Notes under the pieces: generated by a model
What the model was told of the DNA's origin: nothing
The model's input: only the letters and a program-made list of their open reading frames with translations
The model's database searches: none
Source of the DNA: Strobilurus pachycystidiatus
Taxonomy: Eukaryota > Basidiomycota > Agaricomycetes > Agaricales > Physalacriaceae
DNA: 64,000 nt
Direction: 5' to 3'
Assembly: GCA_019915135.1 (NCBI GenBank)
Contig: JAHLMK010000010.1
Location: forward strand, 1,240,001-1,304,000
Made by a program: the position numbers and the translations under genes
In this document: one piece after another, positions 35,345-45,882 of the stretch
Numbering within the stretch: position 1 is the stretch's first letter
Layout: each line of letters begins with the position of its first letter

Positions 35345-36139
35345 ATGGGGCACAACCTCGAGCAGGGGCTTGAGTGGCAACTTGCCAACATGCAGGAGGA
35401 AGAGAAGCTGGCAATAGTCCTAGCTTCATATCCGCATCGGTTACAGTGGGAGCATGCTTATGTGCAGCTGAAGCAGGCCATTCTGAATTGGAAGATAAAG
35501 TACCTTGCCCCTGCCTACCTCATTCGATTTGCAAACACCGCCACACCTTCCATCATGGATCCAGATTTTCCAGGAGGCATGACGTTTCTGGCAGAGGTGC
35601 TACCGGAAATCGTATATATGTAAGTAAAACCGATTCAAGATTGAGATTTCATTGATAAACATGTCACAAAAAGGAAACCCCAAAGTGTGGCAAAAATCTG
35701 GCAGCCACGGTACACACAGATGATGAATAGTAATCGGCCACCCAGACGCTTTCCGACAACAATGGATCTGACCCCTGGGACGACTCTTGACTTGCCATTG
35801 CACCCCGACGCTTACGAGGAGCGCGACGTAAACCTGTTAGGTGCCCTGTTGCGTCACAGAAGGAAGGCTCTCACCTATGCCAATGAAGTCTCTCGCGAAA
35901 CAATGCCCAAGGATGTTCACGTAGAAATCAACAGCACAGTACAGCCCGGCCTAACACATGAGGTTCGCGGGCTGAGACAATACCACTGGGTCCTTATGAG
36001 GTCGGAATTCATGGAGAGGAAAGATTACACAGAGTCCCGGTACCGTCAGTGGCAGGAGAAGTACGAGGCTGAATGCACACGTCTAAAAAAGCAGGCGGAA
36101 GACGACTATCGGAAGGGCAGGATACGGCCACCAGGGTAG
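35345..36139 (+). CDS. Hypothetical protein, two exons
   Basis: Exons 35345-35619 and 35674-36139 encode 246 residues. The donor is a consensus GTAAGT. The protein is soluble and helical at the N-terminus (residues 1-60) and has a charged helical C-terminus (about 200-240, rich in Arg, Lys and Glu) that could form a coiled coil. No signal peptide or known domain was seen. The gene stands alone between the DUF6535 duplication and the repeat region. Confidence 0.55.
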
Positions 36140-37379
36140 AAGGAGAGGCAGAGTCGCAGGGAAGAGGAAAGGAAGGACAGGACAGGTACGTACATTTTGG
36201 CTTTACCGGCTGGTCGTAGTACTGAATGGGATGTCGCAGGAGACGTGGGGACTGGCTAACATGTCATTGGTCGCGACCGCCGTTCGCTGGCGCCGCCGGC
36301 GTGCTCAATGACGTAGATTTTTCAGTAGCTATAGACATTCATTGCTCAGTATATACTACGTTCAGAGAACCAAACTCTCACCTTAATTTTACAATATCAC
36401 GATGTATAGTTTTCCTTTACGCCCTAATTTGACACTCTATCGCGTCAGGGCTGTCGCACGCCGCCCAGACATGAGCGCACATGATGAGAGGAACCACAAC
36501 GCCAGCCTGACCCGCGAACGACGAATCACGATGATAACAGCACAGCGGCCCGGACTGCAGCCTGCAGTGCATCGCATTTGTTGGTGTAGCACGTGAGCGT
36601 TTCTGTAGGCTGAAATGCATGGTCAATGTGGCCGGACGAAGAGTGAGGACCGCGAGAGGCATGATTGTTTCAATCGGAGAGGTCGAGAGCCGGGCAAGAC
36701 CGCTGACCGCAAGCTCCAGGAGTTCGTTGTCGATATGCACGTGTCAAAGACGCGCTTTCTAGGCAGAGACACAACTAGACAGGCACTTGTCGCAGCAGAA
36801 GCCGAATCAGCGCGTAGGACATGATAGCTCGAGAGAAAAAAAGACCAAAGTGATCGAGGGTGATGGGGCTATTGCCACGTGCCCGCTCTTGCTTTGCTTC
36901 CGCCGCCCAACACGAAATCGCAACACGTTGATCTGGTCATGGTTCTGCTGGTTTACCCTGTCTCGTCCTGATTCTAGCCTCTTCATGCATCAATGGCGGA
37001 CAAACCGCGCGCCACACACCGTTCTCTTCCTCCATAAATGCGGGTTCTGGCTCTGGGAAACCCAATACCCTGCGTGGTCCTGGAAAATGCGCGCCAAGCT
37101 CTAGAGCTCCTCGCTTGCGGTGTTTGACGCGCTGCGGGATGAGGATAGGTTCCGAGTGGACCGATCATTGTGCAGGTCTGCGCGTGTAAATGCCACCGTT
37201 TTTCAGGCATGTTTCGTTCTCTCTCTATTGGATGGGAGCCGTTTATATTTCGCGTGTGAACATGAACTAAAGCCCTTTCCTCTCCTCTTCATTCTCTTTA
37301 GTGTATCCCTGGCTTGTACAACTTGACCTATCGTGATACAGCCTCATTATACGAGGACAAGGATCGCCAATGACTCATG
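36140..37379. other. Gene-poor region
   Basis: About 1.2 kb. A minus-strand open frame at 36417-36740 starts with a plausible helical segment (ELLELAVSGLARLSTSPIET) but degrades to Cys-rich sequence. Another at 36983-37210 is basic and low-complexity. Neither is convincing. Confidence 0.35.
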
Positions 37380-38060
37380 TCCCCACAGGTATGTGTTCCG
37401 TTATCAGTGCGCAGAAGTCGAGTCGTGTCCTGATCCTCAGGCTCGACAGTATTTCCCAGCACTTGGACCGCACGTCCTTCTGTGATACACCACTTGATAC
37501 CCACAAGCGCATGTCGAATGAGTCCGAGTCGACCGAAAGAAGTGACAACGTGCAGCAGGTCCAGCCTTCGCCGCAAAAGGTATGTGTTTCATATTGCGCA
37601 AAAGTTGAGTAACGTCCGGATCCTTCCTCCCTTTTGATCCCCTGGCTCGACAGTATCTCATCGCACTCGGACAGCGCATCTTTTCCGTGATTGACCACTC
37701 CATAGGCACATGTGCATGTTGACTGAGTCTGATTCGACCTCAGGCTGAAGGTTGACAATGTGCAGGTCAGGCCCGAATAAACTCCTCCGTCTCGTTTCCA
37801 AATATCTGTGTTCACTGTTTGACGCGGTCCTCCCCATGCCATTTCAGTGTATCCGGCCACTCCTAAACGTGCACAAGTACGAGCACGAACTCAGGCTTCG
37901 ATCCGACAGCGTATTCCGAGTCGGCGAAACTACCAGTCAAACCCAACAACGAGTCCCCACAGGTAGGCATTCCACATTGCGGCAAATTCAACCCTTGCAT
38001 ATCGTTGATGCCGCGCCAGCAACACAAGGCGGGTGGTCCTGTCAGCGCCAGTAAGTTGAT
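37380..38060. repeat. Degenerate tandem repeat, about 190-bp period
   Basis: Related units begin at about 37389, 37580, 37765 and 37963 (steps of 191, 185 and 198 bp). Each opens with a splice-donor-like word (CAGGTATGTGTTCC, AAGGTATGTGTTTC, CAGGTCAGG, CAGGTAGGCATTCC), continues with GCGCAGAAGTCGAG or GCGCAAAAGTTGAG, then GGCTCGACAGTAT and CACTTGGAC or CACTCGGAC. Identity between units is only moderate. No gene could be built through it. Confidence 0.6.
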
Positions 38061-38344
38061 TGTAGGCAAAGAAGGAAGACCATCCGCTTCTTCTTGCACA
38101 AATAAGACTCTCAGTCGTCATTTGGAACAAAAAATCCATTTCAACACCGCCGTTCATTCGGATACGTATGCGCTGACTGATGCACCATATCCGCTCGAGG
38201 AAGGACGTAAGTATTCCATTCTGGATACAATGGTGGCGAGCCGTCAAACTGCATTTGAGTATCGTGCACGACTCTCCTCCTATCAGCGATCGGATCGTCT
38301 TCCCAGTGGCGGATACTAGGCACTGTACATCAAAAGATTCATTT

Positions 38345-39400
38345 TGTTTGTTACACGCATTCAGATACACAGCGTCGAGCCGTTGCCGTTGGACGATATC
38401 CGACCAGTGGGGATTAAATGCCAGTGTATGCTTGCTTAAGGGTATGTCGCCGAGTATCTATGCCTGAGAAAAAAACATCCATATCATTTGCATTCAGATA
38501 CGAGGAAGGCCGCTGCACCATATCCGACTAGCAGGTGGGAGTCCACTATGAAGATAGATACGACCCGGCCTTGGGTGCAAAAAAACTGCGTACTGCAGCG
38601 CCACGTGAGTGAGATGCCGTTGCCTCTAGTTGCAGACAAACATGAGTAGCGCAACACGACCTGGTGGCTTGGATGAATTCACGTGCTGCTACGCCGAGAG
38701 AGAATAGTCAAAGCCGCAGTTCATGGACAATGGTATTATTTGCGGGGTAAGGATTGTGAACACAGCGTCGAGTCGTTCCATATCCAATTGATGCTTCAGA
38801 GTCAGTGGTGGGGCTGCATCCACAAGAGACACGCAAAAACAACAAAGCTGAAAGTCCATATACGCTAATGCCGTTGAGCCTGAGAACTGTGGGTTAGTAT
38901 GGCTCCACGTCCTTGTCAATCAAAATCTGGGTGCCAGTGAAGACGACGGAGAAACCACATGTGGCATCGAGCCGTTGGACGACATCCGATCGAGTGGAGT
39001 GATACCTGCGTCGGCCGTGCACCTATGAGGGAGAAAAAGCCAGGATACGCATCTCGACTCCTTTATAGCCAATGCACTCCCAAAAACCCATCCAACGTAC
39101 GTAGAATTCTATATACTTACATCCGATCGAGTGTGATGAATCCTTTGCACTCGGAAAGTCAGCCTTCCAGCAAGTTGGCCAGGGCCAGGGAGACCATATC
39201 TGACTAGCAGGAGGGTGTCACGGTATCTGAAGCGCTGCCAATGAATATTACAGTGCCAGTGGATCTGGGTGTTGCTGCCGGAGGGAATGAAGTGACGCGT
39301 GCTGCAAGTAGAGAGGGGGCCAAGCAAAACAACCAGGCACGAAGTGCATTTCAGATACACCCATAAGTTGCCGCTGGGCGATATCCGATCGACTAACACC
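38345..39400 (+). repeat. VEPLDDI-type module array
   Basis: Modules like those at 21-24.6 kb lie near 38360 (IHSVEPLPLDDIRPV), 38488 (IRGRPLHHIRLAGG), 38757 (EHSVESFHIQL), 38957 (CGIEPLDDIRSS) and 39347 (KLPLGDIRST), with partial ones near 39115 and 39200. Several are preceded by an acceptor-like TTCAG, for example CATTCAG then ATACA. Steps are about 130-270 bp. Confidence 0.55.
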
Positions 39401-39516
39401 TCACTTGTTCATGTGATGGAAGTACGCCGAGAGGTACATGGAGGGAAACGCGTGGACGTTGAACTTACCTTGCTGTCAAGCATAATCACCACCGTGAGAA
39501 CCACACCAATGGGAAT

Positions 39517-39621
39517 GGCAACTTGGCCGAGTGGTTAAGGCGCTGGAATTAGGTCCAATGGCATGACGCATCCTTTAAAATCCAGTTCTTCGGAGCGTGA
39601 GTTCGAACCTCACAGTTGTCA
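39517..39621 (+). tRNA. tRNA-Leu (anticodon UAG) with intron
   Basis: The acceptor stem GGCAACT pairs with AGTTGTC (one G-U). The D arm contains GGCCGAGTGGTTAAGGC, typical of type II Leu tRNAs. The anticodon stem CTGGA/TCCAG encloses T-TAG-G, so the anticodon is at 39550-39552. A 26-bp intron (39554-39579) follows position 37. A long variable arm (TTCTTCGGAGC) and a T arm with the B box GAGTTCGAACCTC complete it. Confidence 0.92.
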
Positions 39622-39641
39622 ATACACTCCTCGCAGTATAA

Positions 39642-39650
39642 TTTTTTTTT
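39642..39650 (+). terminator. Pol III terminator of tRNA-Leu
   Basis: A run of nine T residues about 20 bp after the tRNA end, the usual RNA polymerase III stop signal. Confidence 0.75.
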
Positions 39651-39962
39651 CTCGTTGGTCAATCCCAGTGAGAAGTCCCTACATCGAGTAACATTTGGAG
39701 CAATCGACAGCCATCAAATGTAATCAGATGCAAATATATCCATTCACATGCATTTCCGTTCTCGATTTACCCTTTGACCACCACAATTCGGATATTTTCT
39801 CTTCTGAATCGCATTGTTCTATCCAAAAATCAGCCTGGTCTTTCAAATGAGACAAGTCCAATTCCACTTTGCACGTCGCTTTAGCCAGAATCAAAATTGC
39901 TCGACTCAGATATGTAATCAACTGGACTCCTCGACTCGTCGCCCTCCTCCGCGCTCCCTGCT

Positions 39963-42900
39963 ATGCCTCCCGAACTGTCCCCTTCATTGCCAGCAGGCCA
40001 AACCTGGTGCAAATGCACTATCAAGAACTGTATCGCCTTTGGTCCCTATGGCAAAGCCACTACCGTGCGAACAGCCTATGCACATCGAAAGGCGGCAGAA
40101 CTCGGGGTCCAGCCAACGAGGAAACGGCGCGCAAGTTTGCCTGACTCTCGTGCAGCTCAGAAACGTCCTCGTACCTCGGAATCGGACACGGAAAGCACCA
40201 CCGACACCGGCAATGATAGGCTCGAACCTATGGATTCCGAGGTAATCCTTTTTGTCGCGTAGTCGAGGACTTGAGATGACCTAAATGCTTTGATAGTTCG
40301 AGATTCCGCCAGACCGCACTCCCGACGTTCCAAGCCCTACAGGTAGTGTTAGGGACAGATTGTACTCATGGCTGTCGGATGATGATGACGACGAGTCTGA
40401 GTCTGATTCTGACAGTGCTGAGCCGGATACATTGCAACAGAACGATTCTTCCACCCACCCAGACACCGAGCCCGATATCGATGCGGAAACTATCCTATCC
40501 TCCATTGAGGACATTGCCATCGCTCAAAAGTTCATCGCATTGTTGCAGAGCGCATCCTTTGACGATTATGATACGGACTTTGTCGATAGTCTGCAGAATC
40601 CCCCAACTGAACCTCTTACCATCGATAATCCCAATCACCGGCTTTGTCTTGATATCTTCCTTTCTGTCAGCAACGCGTCTGATGAATCATATAATTCCAT
40701 CTGTAAGGCGTTCAAGCGTCGATTTCCGGAGCTCGCGAGCGAGTTCCTCAGCTTCTATCAAGTGAAGCGCCTTGTCGAACGCCTTAGTGGCATCGTTCCG
40801 CTCATGCATGACCAGTGTATCAAATCATGCACTGCATACACCGGCCCATTCAAATCTTTGCGTACCTGCCCATACTGCTCCGAGGCGCGCTACACTACGG
40901 AGATCGGGAACATTCCTCGCCAGCAGTTCCACACTATGCCAATTGGACCTCAATTGCAGGCGAGTTACCGCAGCAAGGAGGGTGCTAGAAGCATGCACTA
41001 CCGTCAAGCTTGTACCAAGGCTGTGCTAGATGAGCTTGCACGTAACGGAGGCTTGAAATCGTCGCCATACAGAGACTTCTTTGACGGTGCCGAGTACCTC
41101 ACTGCTGTCTTGGAGAAGCGAATCAAAGATGGCGATGCTGTCCTTGTTTTGTCGATGGATGGGGCTCAGCTCTATCGTAACAAGGCATCAGATACATGGA
41201 TCTACATCTGGATCATCATGGACCGAGATCCTGCAACTCGTTACAAGAAGAAGTACGTTCTTCCTGGCGGAATCATCCGAGGGCCAAATAAGCCCAAAAA
41301 TCTCGACAGCTTTCTTTTCCCCGGGCTCCATCATCTCGCTACTATTCAAAAGTTTGGTGTCAAAATCTGGGATGCTTCCTTTGTACCCGATCTAAACTCG
41401 GCGCGTACCAGTATTTTTACGTGCCATCCATTCCTGGCCCTCGTCACTGCAGATGGTCCAGCTCAGGCTGCTCTGGGTGGAGTTGTTGGACACCATGGGA
41501 AGTATGGATGTCGATACTTCTGCCCACTAACCGGAAGACACAAGCCGGGCGGATCGCACTACTACCCTGTTCGCTTCATTCCCGATGACTTCAACGTCGA
41601 GGGATGCTCTCATGGTGACATCGAACTCCCTGCTCTTTTGAGTAACTTCACATCTCAATCGTGCTACGACCGATACCAACATCGCTTAGCCTATGTTATC
41701 CAATCAAAAACCCAATCTCAATACGAGACTCGACGCCGCGAGACGGGAATTGTTAAGCCAAGTATCTTCAGTGGTCTTCCGGTCAAACACACTACGCCGC
41801 TGCCCGGTTTAACTCCTGGTGATATCATGCATCTTCCGTATCTCAACCAGACAGATCTCTACATCCCTCTGTGGCGCGGACTCTTCGACTGCGACAAGAA
41901 GACAGATTCCACAAATACCTGGGAATGGACGGTTCTCACCGATGAGGTGTGGAAGGAGCATGGTCAACTAGTTGCTGACGCAACGCCGTGGATTCCTGGC
42001 TCATTTGACCGGCCTCCACGGAATCCTGCTGAAAAGATTTTGAGTGGGTACAAGGCCTGGGAATTCTTACTATATTTCTTTGGTCTCGGTCCAGCACTCC
42101 TCTACGGTATCCTTCCTGATGCATACTACGAACAGTACTGCGCCAATGCAAAGGCTTTCAGGATCATGATGCAGGAGGAAATCTTTCTCTCCGAGATCGA
42201 GGAGGCTGATGCCTTATTCACCAAGGCGTCTGATCTCTTCGAACAACTTTACGTTCAGCGGCGAACAGATCGAACTCACTTTGTTCGCCAGAGTATCCAC
42301 ACACCTTCACATATTCCAAGCGAGACAATTCGGCTTGGACCTCCTCTGATCTACTCACAATGGACCATGGAGCGAACGATTGGAAATTTGGGCGAGGAGA
42401 TCCGGCAACACTCCAACGCCTTTGCAAATCTCTCCGAACGGGCTCTTCGTCGGTGCCGCTTCATTGCACTAGCAGCGTCAATTCCAGACATAGACCCCGA
42501 TAACGAATTCATACCACGAGCGTCCCGAGATCTCGACGATGGCTACATTCTTCTTCCCAAGACCGACACTATCTCCCGACCAATCGAGGCCTGCGAAGAG
42601 GCTGCGATAAAAGAGTACCTCATTTCTAGCAGCTTCAAGGTGACGAGCCAGTTCTCTTGCAAATCTGTTGTTCGTTGGGGCCGCCTTAAAATACCGACGG
42701 GTCAGAGTGCACGTTCACGGTGGGTTGAAACGGACACAGCGATGTCTAGGCTTCGTTCGTCACGCCATGTCAAGGTGAAGTCCATGATATTGATCTGATA
42801 GAATAAGTGCTGATAATATATTAGGTGAAATATCGAGACGAGGATCGAGTGGGCGAAGTACGTTACTTCACAAATCTGATTGTCGGCAAGAAATCCGAAG

Positions 42901-43184
42901 CGCGGCCAGTCGCAGTAATGTCTTTGTTCTCGCGCCCACACCCGGTCCTTCTTGAAAAGTCCTGTGGGTTATATTACTCGGCGTCTTACGAGGGAGACGC
43001 TGCAGTAGTTGCTGTCGATGTGAAAGCTATCCAATCAGTTGTCATGATGGCCCCAGATCAACGATACCACATGCACTACCAGGATGGAACAGAGACTAGA
43101 CGGTGGTACTTCATGGAAAGGCCTGGACTCAAGCTATATAGAATGCTTGGATTAATAAACGACGAAGACATGCCGGGAGAGTAA
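39963..43184 (+). CDS. CACTA/EnSpm transposase, Tnp2 family
   Basis: Exons 39963-40241, 40297-42774 and 42825-43184 encode 1038 residues. The N-terminus has TWCKCTIKNCIAFGPYG, then a basic patch and an acidic run (SWLSDDDDDESESDSDS, about 115-131). A cysteine motif (RTCPYCSEARY) precedes the Tnp2-type core (about 290-500), with LVLSMDGAQLYRNKASDTW, KYVLPGGIIRGPNKPKNLDS and TADGPAQAALGG. The C-terminus (exon 3) has RPHPVLLEKSCGLYYSASY. These fit the Transposase_21 group of CACTA elements in basidiomycetes. All frames are open, so it may be functional. CACTA-type terminal repeats were not located by eye. Confidence 0.85.
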
Positions 43185-43525
43185 TGTAGACATACCAGAA
43201 AAATATCACAGCTTCTCTACAGAATTAAAACAGCAGATACTCTGCCTTGAGTTGATGAAGGGATGCTTGTGCGCGCTGTGTATGCTTGCAACGACGCACG
43301 TAGTCCGCCGTTCTTTTAGATCGTGGAGGTTACTGAGGAAGATTTGTCGGCCGGCGATGCGTCGGCCAAACAATGACGTACATCGAGCTTAAGGTCGGTG
43401 GGCGTCATAGCATTTACAGCCTCCGTCGCCTTGGCTGCACCCGACTAACGACCGCGCGATACTGCTGAAATGAGCGGTATCCTGGATCAAGGCGGCGCTT
43501 TGAATGATGCTGCAAAAATCAACCC

Positions 43526-43579
43526 ATGACGCAATGAGCCCTACAGGTTTTCGAAAACCTGTAGGGCTCATTGCGTCAT
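43526..43579. repeat. Perfect 54-bp palindrome
   Basis: The arm 43526-43552 (ATGACGCAATGAGCCCTACA, then GGTTTTC) is followed with no spacer by its exact reverse complement to 43579. The symmetry ends at once on both sides (C at 43525, T at 43580). It lies 340 bp after the CACTA transposase stop and 28 bp before the ATG at 43608. Twelve bases of the arm (AGCCCTACAGGT) also occur at about 40333 inside the transposase gene. Confidence 0.95.
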
Positions 43580-43607
43580 TCGTTCTTCTTCTTCACTTCC
43601 TGCCACC

Positions 43608-44133
43608 ATGATCGTAACTTGGCCTCTCACAGGCTTATGGCGCCCTAATCCTTTCAACAGCCATCAAGTCCTCATGCAAAACGAGGGTCGTCCCATCGGT
43701 CTCTCATACTGGGATCGAGACGAAAAGCTGGCATTTATGGATCTTCATGGCATGAATATGTCCGTCGTCAGGTGCGTTGCACCTTTCTTTCTCGTCCTTT
43801 CCTTGCCACCAGGCTGACGCGTCTCGGAATAGCACCGTCAACCCATGGCTTGACTTCCTGACCTCACCCACCAATGTGCTCGATCTCACACTCAGCTCCA
43901 ACATAGACCTCGAAGAGTACTGCTCAACCGGCCCCGCCCTCGCATCCAACCCATCCCTCCAGCGCCTCCACGGCTTCGGTCTCCTCCCGCTCGTCTCAGG
44001 AATCGACATCCCAAGCTCGTTGAGTGCTTGGAGCAGATCGCCAAACTGCCCAGGGGAGTCGTTGCAGCGCTGCTTGGACCATGGACATCAACCCCGACAT
44101 CTCCCAACACGGGGACACTGCCGAGCAGCGTGA
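43608..44133 (+). CDS. Hypothetical protein, model uncertain
   Basis: Exon 43608-43771 joins by a GT-AG intron to an exon from 43831 (VNPWLDFLTSPTNVLDLTLS), giving about 155 residues to a stop at 44133. After about 44000 the better protein-like frame shifts (PKLVECLEQIAKLPRGVV), and from about 44080 a third frame is open to 44665 with an acidic stretch (NDIDDDDDSDIEVTLVISGN). Either small introns were missed or the gene carries frameshifts. The 54-bp palindrome lies just before its start. No family recognised. Confidence 0.3.
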
Positions 44134-44488
44134 CGGCGATGGCGCGTTCCCGCAGCACAAAGAGGGCTCAGAGCGGCTTTTTCTCGAAGGAAGCGGCGAT
44201 TTCGACAGCGAGAAACTACCCCCAATATCTGACAAACTGAAAGGACAGAGACATATGCCGGACGAAGGCCGCAACGACATTGACGACGATGACGATAGCG
44301 ACATCGAGGTCACTTTGGTCATCAGCGGCAACCTGCCTCGCGCATCCAGCGCCAGCTCTTCCTCCGACCACAGATCCATCGACTCGCATAGTCCTTCTTC
44401 TAAAGTCGCGCCGGTGCGCACGCGTAAGCGCCAGGGCAAGTCTAAAGCGACTAACATCACGGATCCATCAGCCGCGGGGATCCCTTCT

Positions 44489-44932
44489 CTAAACCTCGTA
44501 CTCGCGCTCAGATCGCTTGTCGAAGTCCGAACCGTCATCATTGTCCGAACCGTCATCATCCCAGTCCGGCCTCCTCCTTCCGAGAACTTGGGTTCCTTCC
44601 TCGTAGAGATTGTCTTGCGCGAATTTGTGGACAATCTTGTCTCTATCCTCAAGATCCCCATCTGAATAGCGCGCCAAACAGACAATACTCAGCCCTCAGG
44701 TAGGAGTACGTGCCTGCGTTGTACCCAGCCACAATTTCGACCCTCCAGAGAGCGACGTGATTTGATGCTCGCCCGCCCATACGATGGCTTTGGCCTCCAC
44801 CCGCCACCATGACGTAGATCGTGGCCGATTCCCCCAACTGTTGGGATTTCCAGCCATGATGTGCGTCATCACTGCTCTTGACTCCGAGTTGCCTGTCATA
44901 CTTATGCCCTTCTGCAGCGGTTGCTTTTTCAT
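44489..44932 (-). CDS. Small acidic-tailed hypothetical protein
   Basis: Exons 44710-44932 and 44489-44661 give 131 residues from the ATG at 44932, or 120 from the one at 44899. The first exon has GNPNSWGNRPRSTSWWRVEA. The second has DRDKIVHKFAQDNLYEEGTQ and an acidic tail with two DDGSD repeats. It overlaps, on the other strand, the uncertain long frame of the 43608 gene, so only one of the two can be right there. It may also be the 3' part of the gene at 45039-45672. Confidence 0.35.
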
Positions 44933-45038
44933 TCCTTTATTTCTACTTGAGGGTGCGTATCTACACCGTACTTGTTATTGCCTCTATCTAATTGTTCGCG
45001 CATCGACAGGCCGTTCTATCTACTATGCATTGCATCTA

Positions 45039-45672
45039 CTACGCTTGTCTCATATTGATCTCTTTCCCGCACCCACTGCAGAAATATAGTCCGTACTTTA
45101 TCAACTCCTCCTGAAGCCCCTCGTCATCTGACGGAAGGACTATGTCGCTTTCCGATTCCAACCCAAAATCCTCAAGGATTCGAGCTGTAAGACGCCTCTT
45201 GATATGTTTAGCACCAAACAAGTCCCTCGCGATTTCATCGCCATCATCTGCGGAGCATGCGCCAGCTTCATCGGTCACTGGCTGTTCACCTCGGGACGGA
45301 GTTGGGGTGACATATCCTGATAGGTTGTGGCGTTGGCGTGGGCCACAGAAGCTGGCGCGTCCAGAATCAGGATAAGTAAGGTCTGCCGATTTACGATAGA
45401 GCTCGACTGGAGGGCTGAAGTATGGTAGAGGTGTGCGCAGAGGATCTGACGACCGTTGTTCCGCAAGCTGTGCTAACAGAGGATCGGGGGTGTTGCGAAC
45501 GATCTTCAGGCGGAATTCCTAAGTCCAGAATGAGTATCTATAACTGTTTCTTTGCTCTGGTACATACGAAAGGGCCAGTAGTACACGGGGGAGGTGTGAT
45601 AGTAAAGGTATGAGTTTGCCCGGGAACTAGCTCTTCAATAGACACGGTTGACGAAGTGAAGTGAGTGGACAT
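45039..45672 (-). CDS. Hypothetical protein with C-terminal CxxC
   Basis: Exons 45568-45672 and 45039-45518 encode 194 residues. The junction joins TTGPF to EFRLKIVRN in frame, with a donor GTATGT. A proline-rich middle is followed by KHIKRRLTARILEDFGLESE and a tail YFCSGCGKEINM that could bind metal. A possible donor just before the tail could splice to the exon at 44932, which would fuse the two genes. No family recognised. Confidence 0.4.
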
Positions 45673-45882
45673 TGTGTGAAGGTGAAGTCGAGATATTGTG
45701 CTATTTATATGTTTTGGGGGGCCCGAGACGCGCATGGACCGGAAGTACAAACAATACTTGTCGGTCAAAGCGCTGGCCTTGTGTCGATCAATGTACTGGT
45801 CACATGTAAATATGGACCATTGTTCTGATCGATATAACCGGAACTGCGACTCTTCCTCTTACCATCACCTCACTCTCGCAAT

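Noticed and set aside
37380..39400. Possible CRISPR-like array of spaced repeats
   Set aside because: The genome is eukaryotic, units are degenerate and long, and spacing is irregular.
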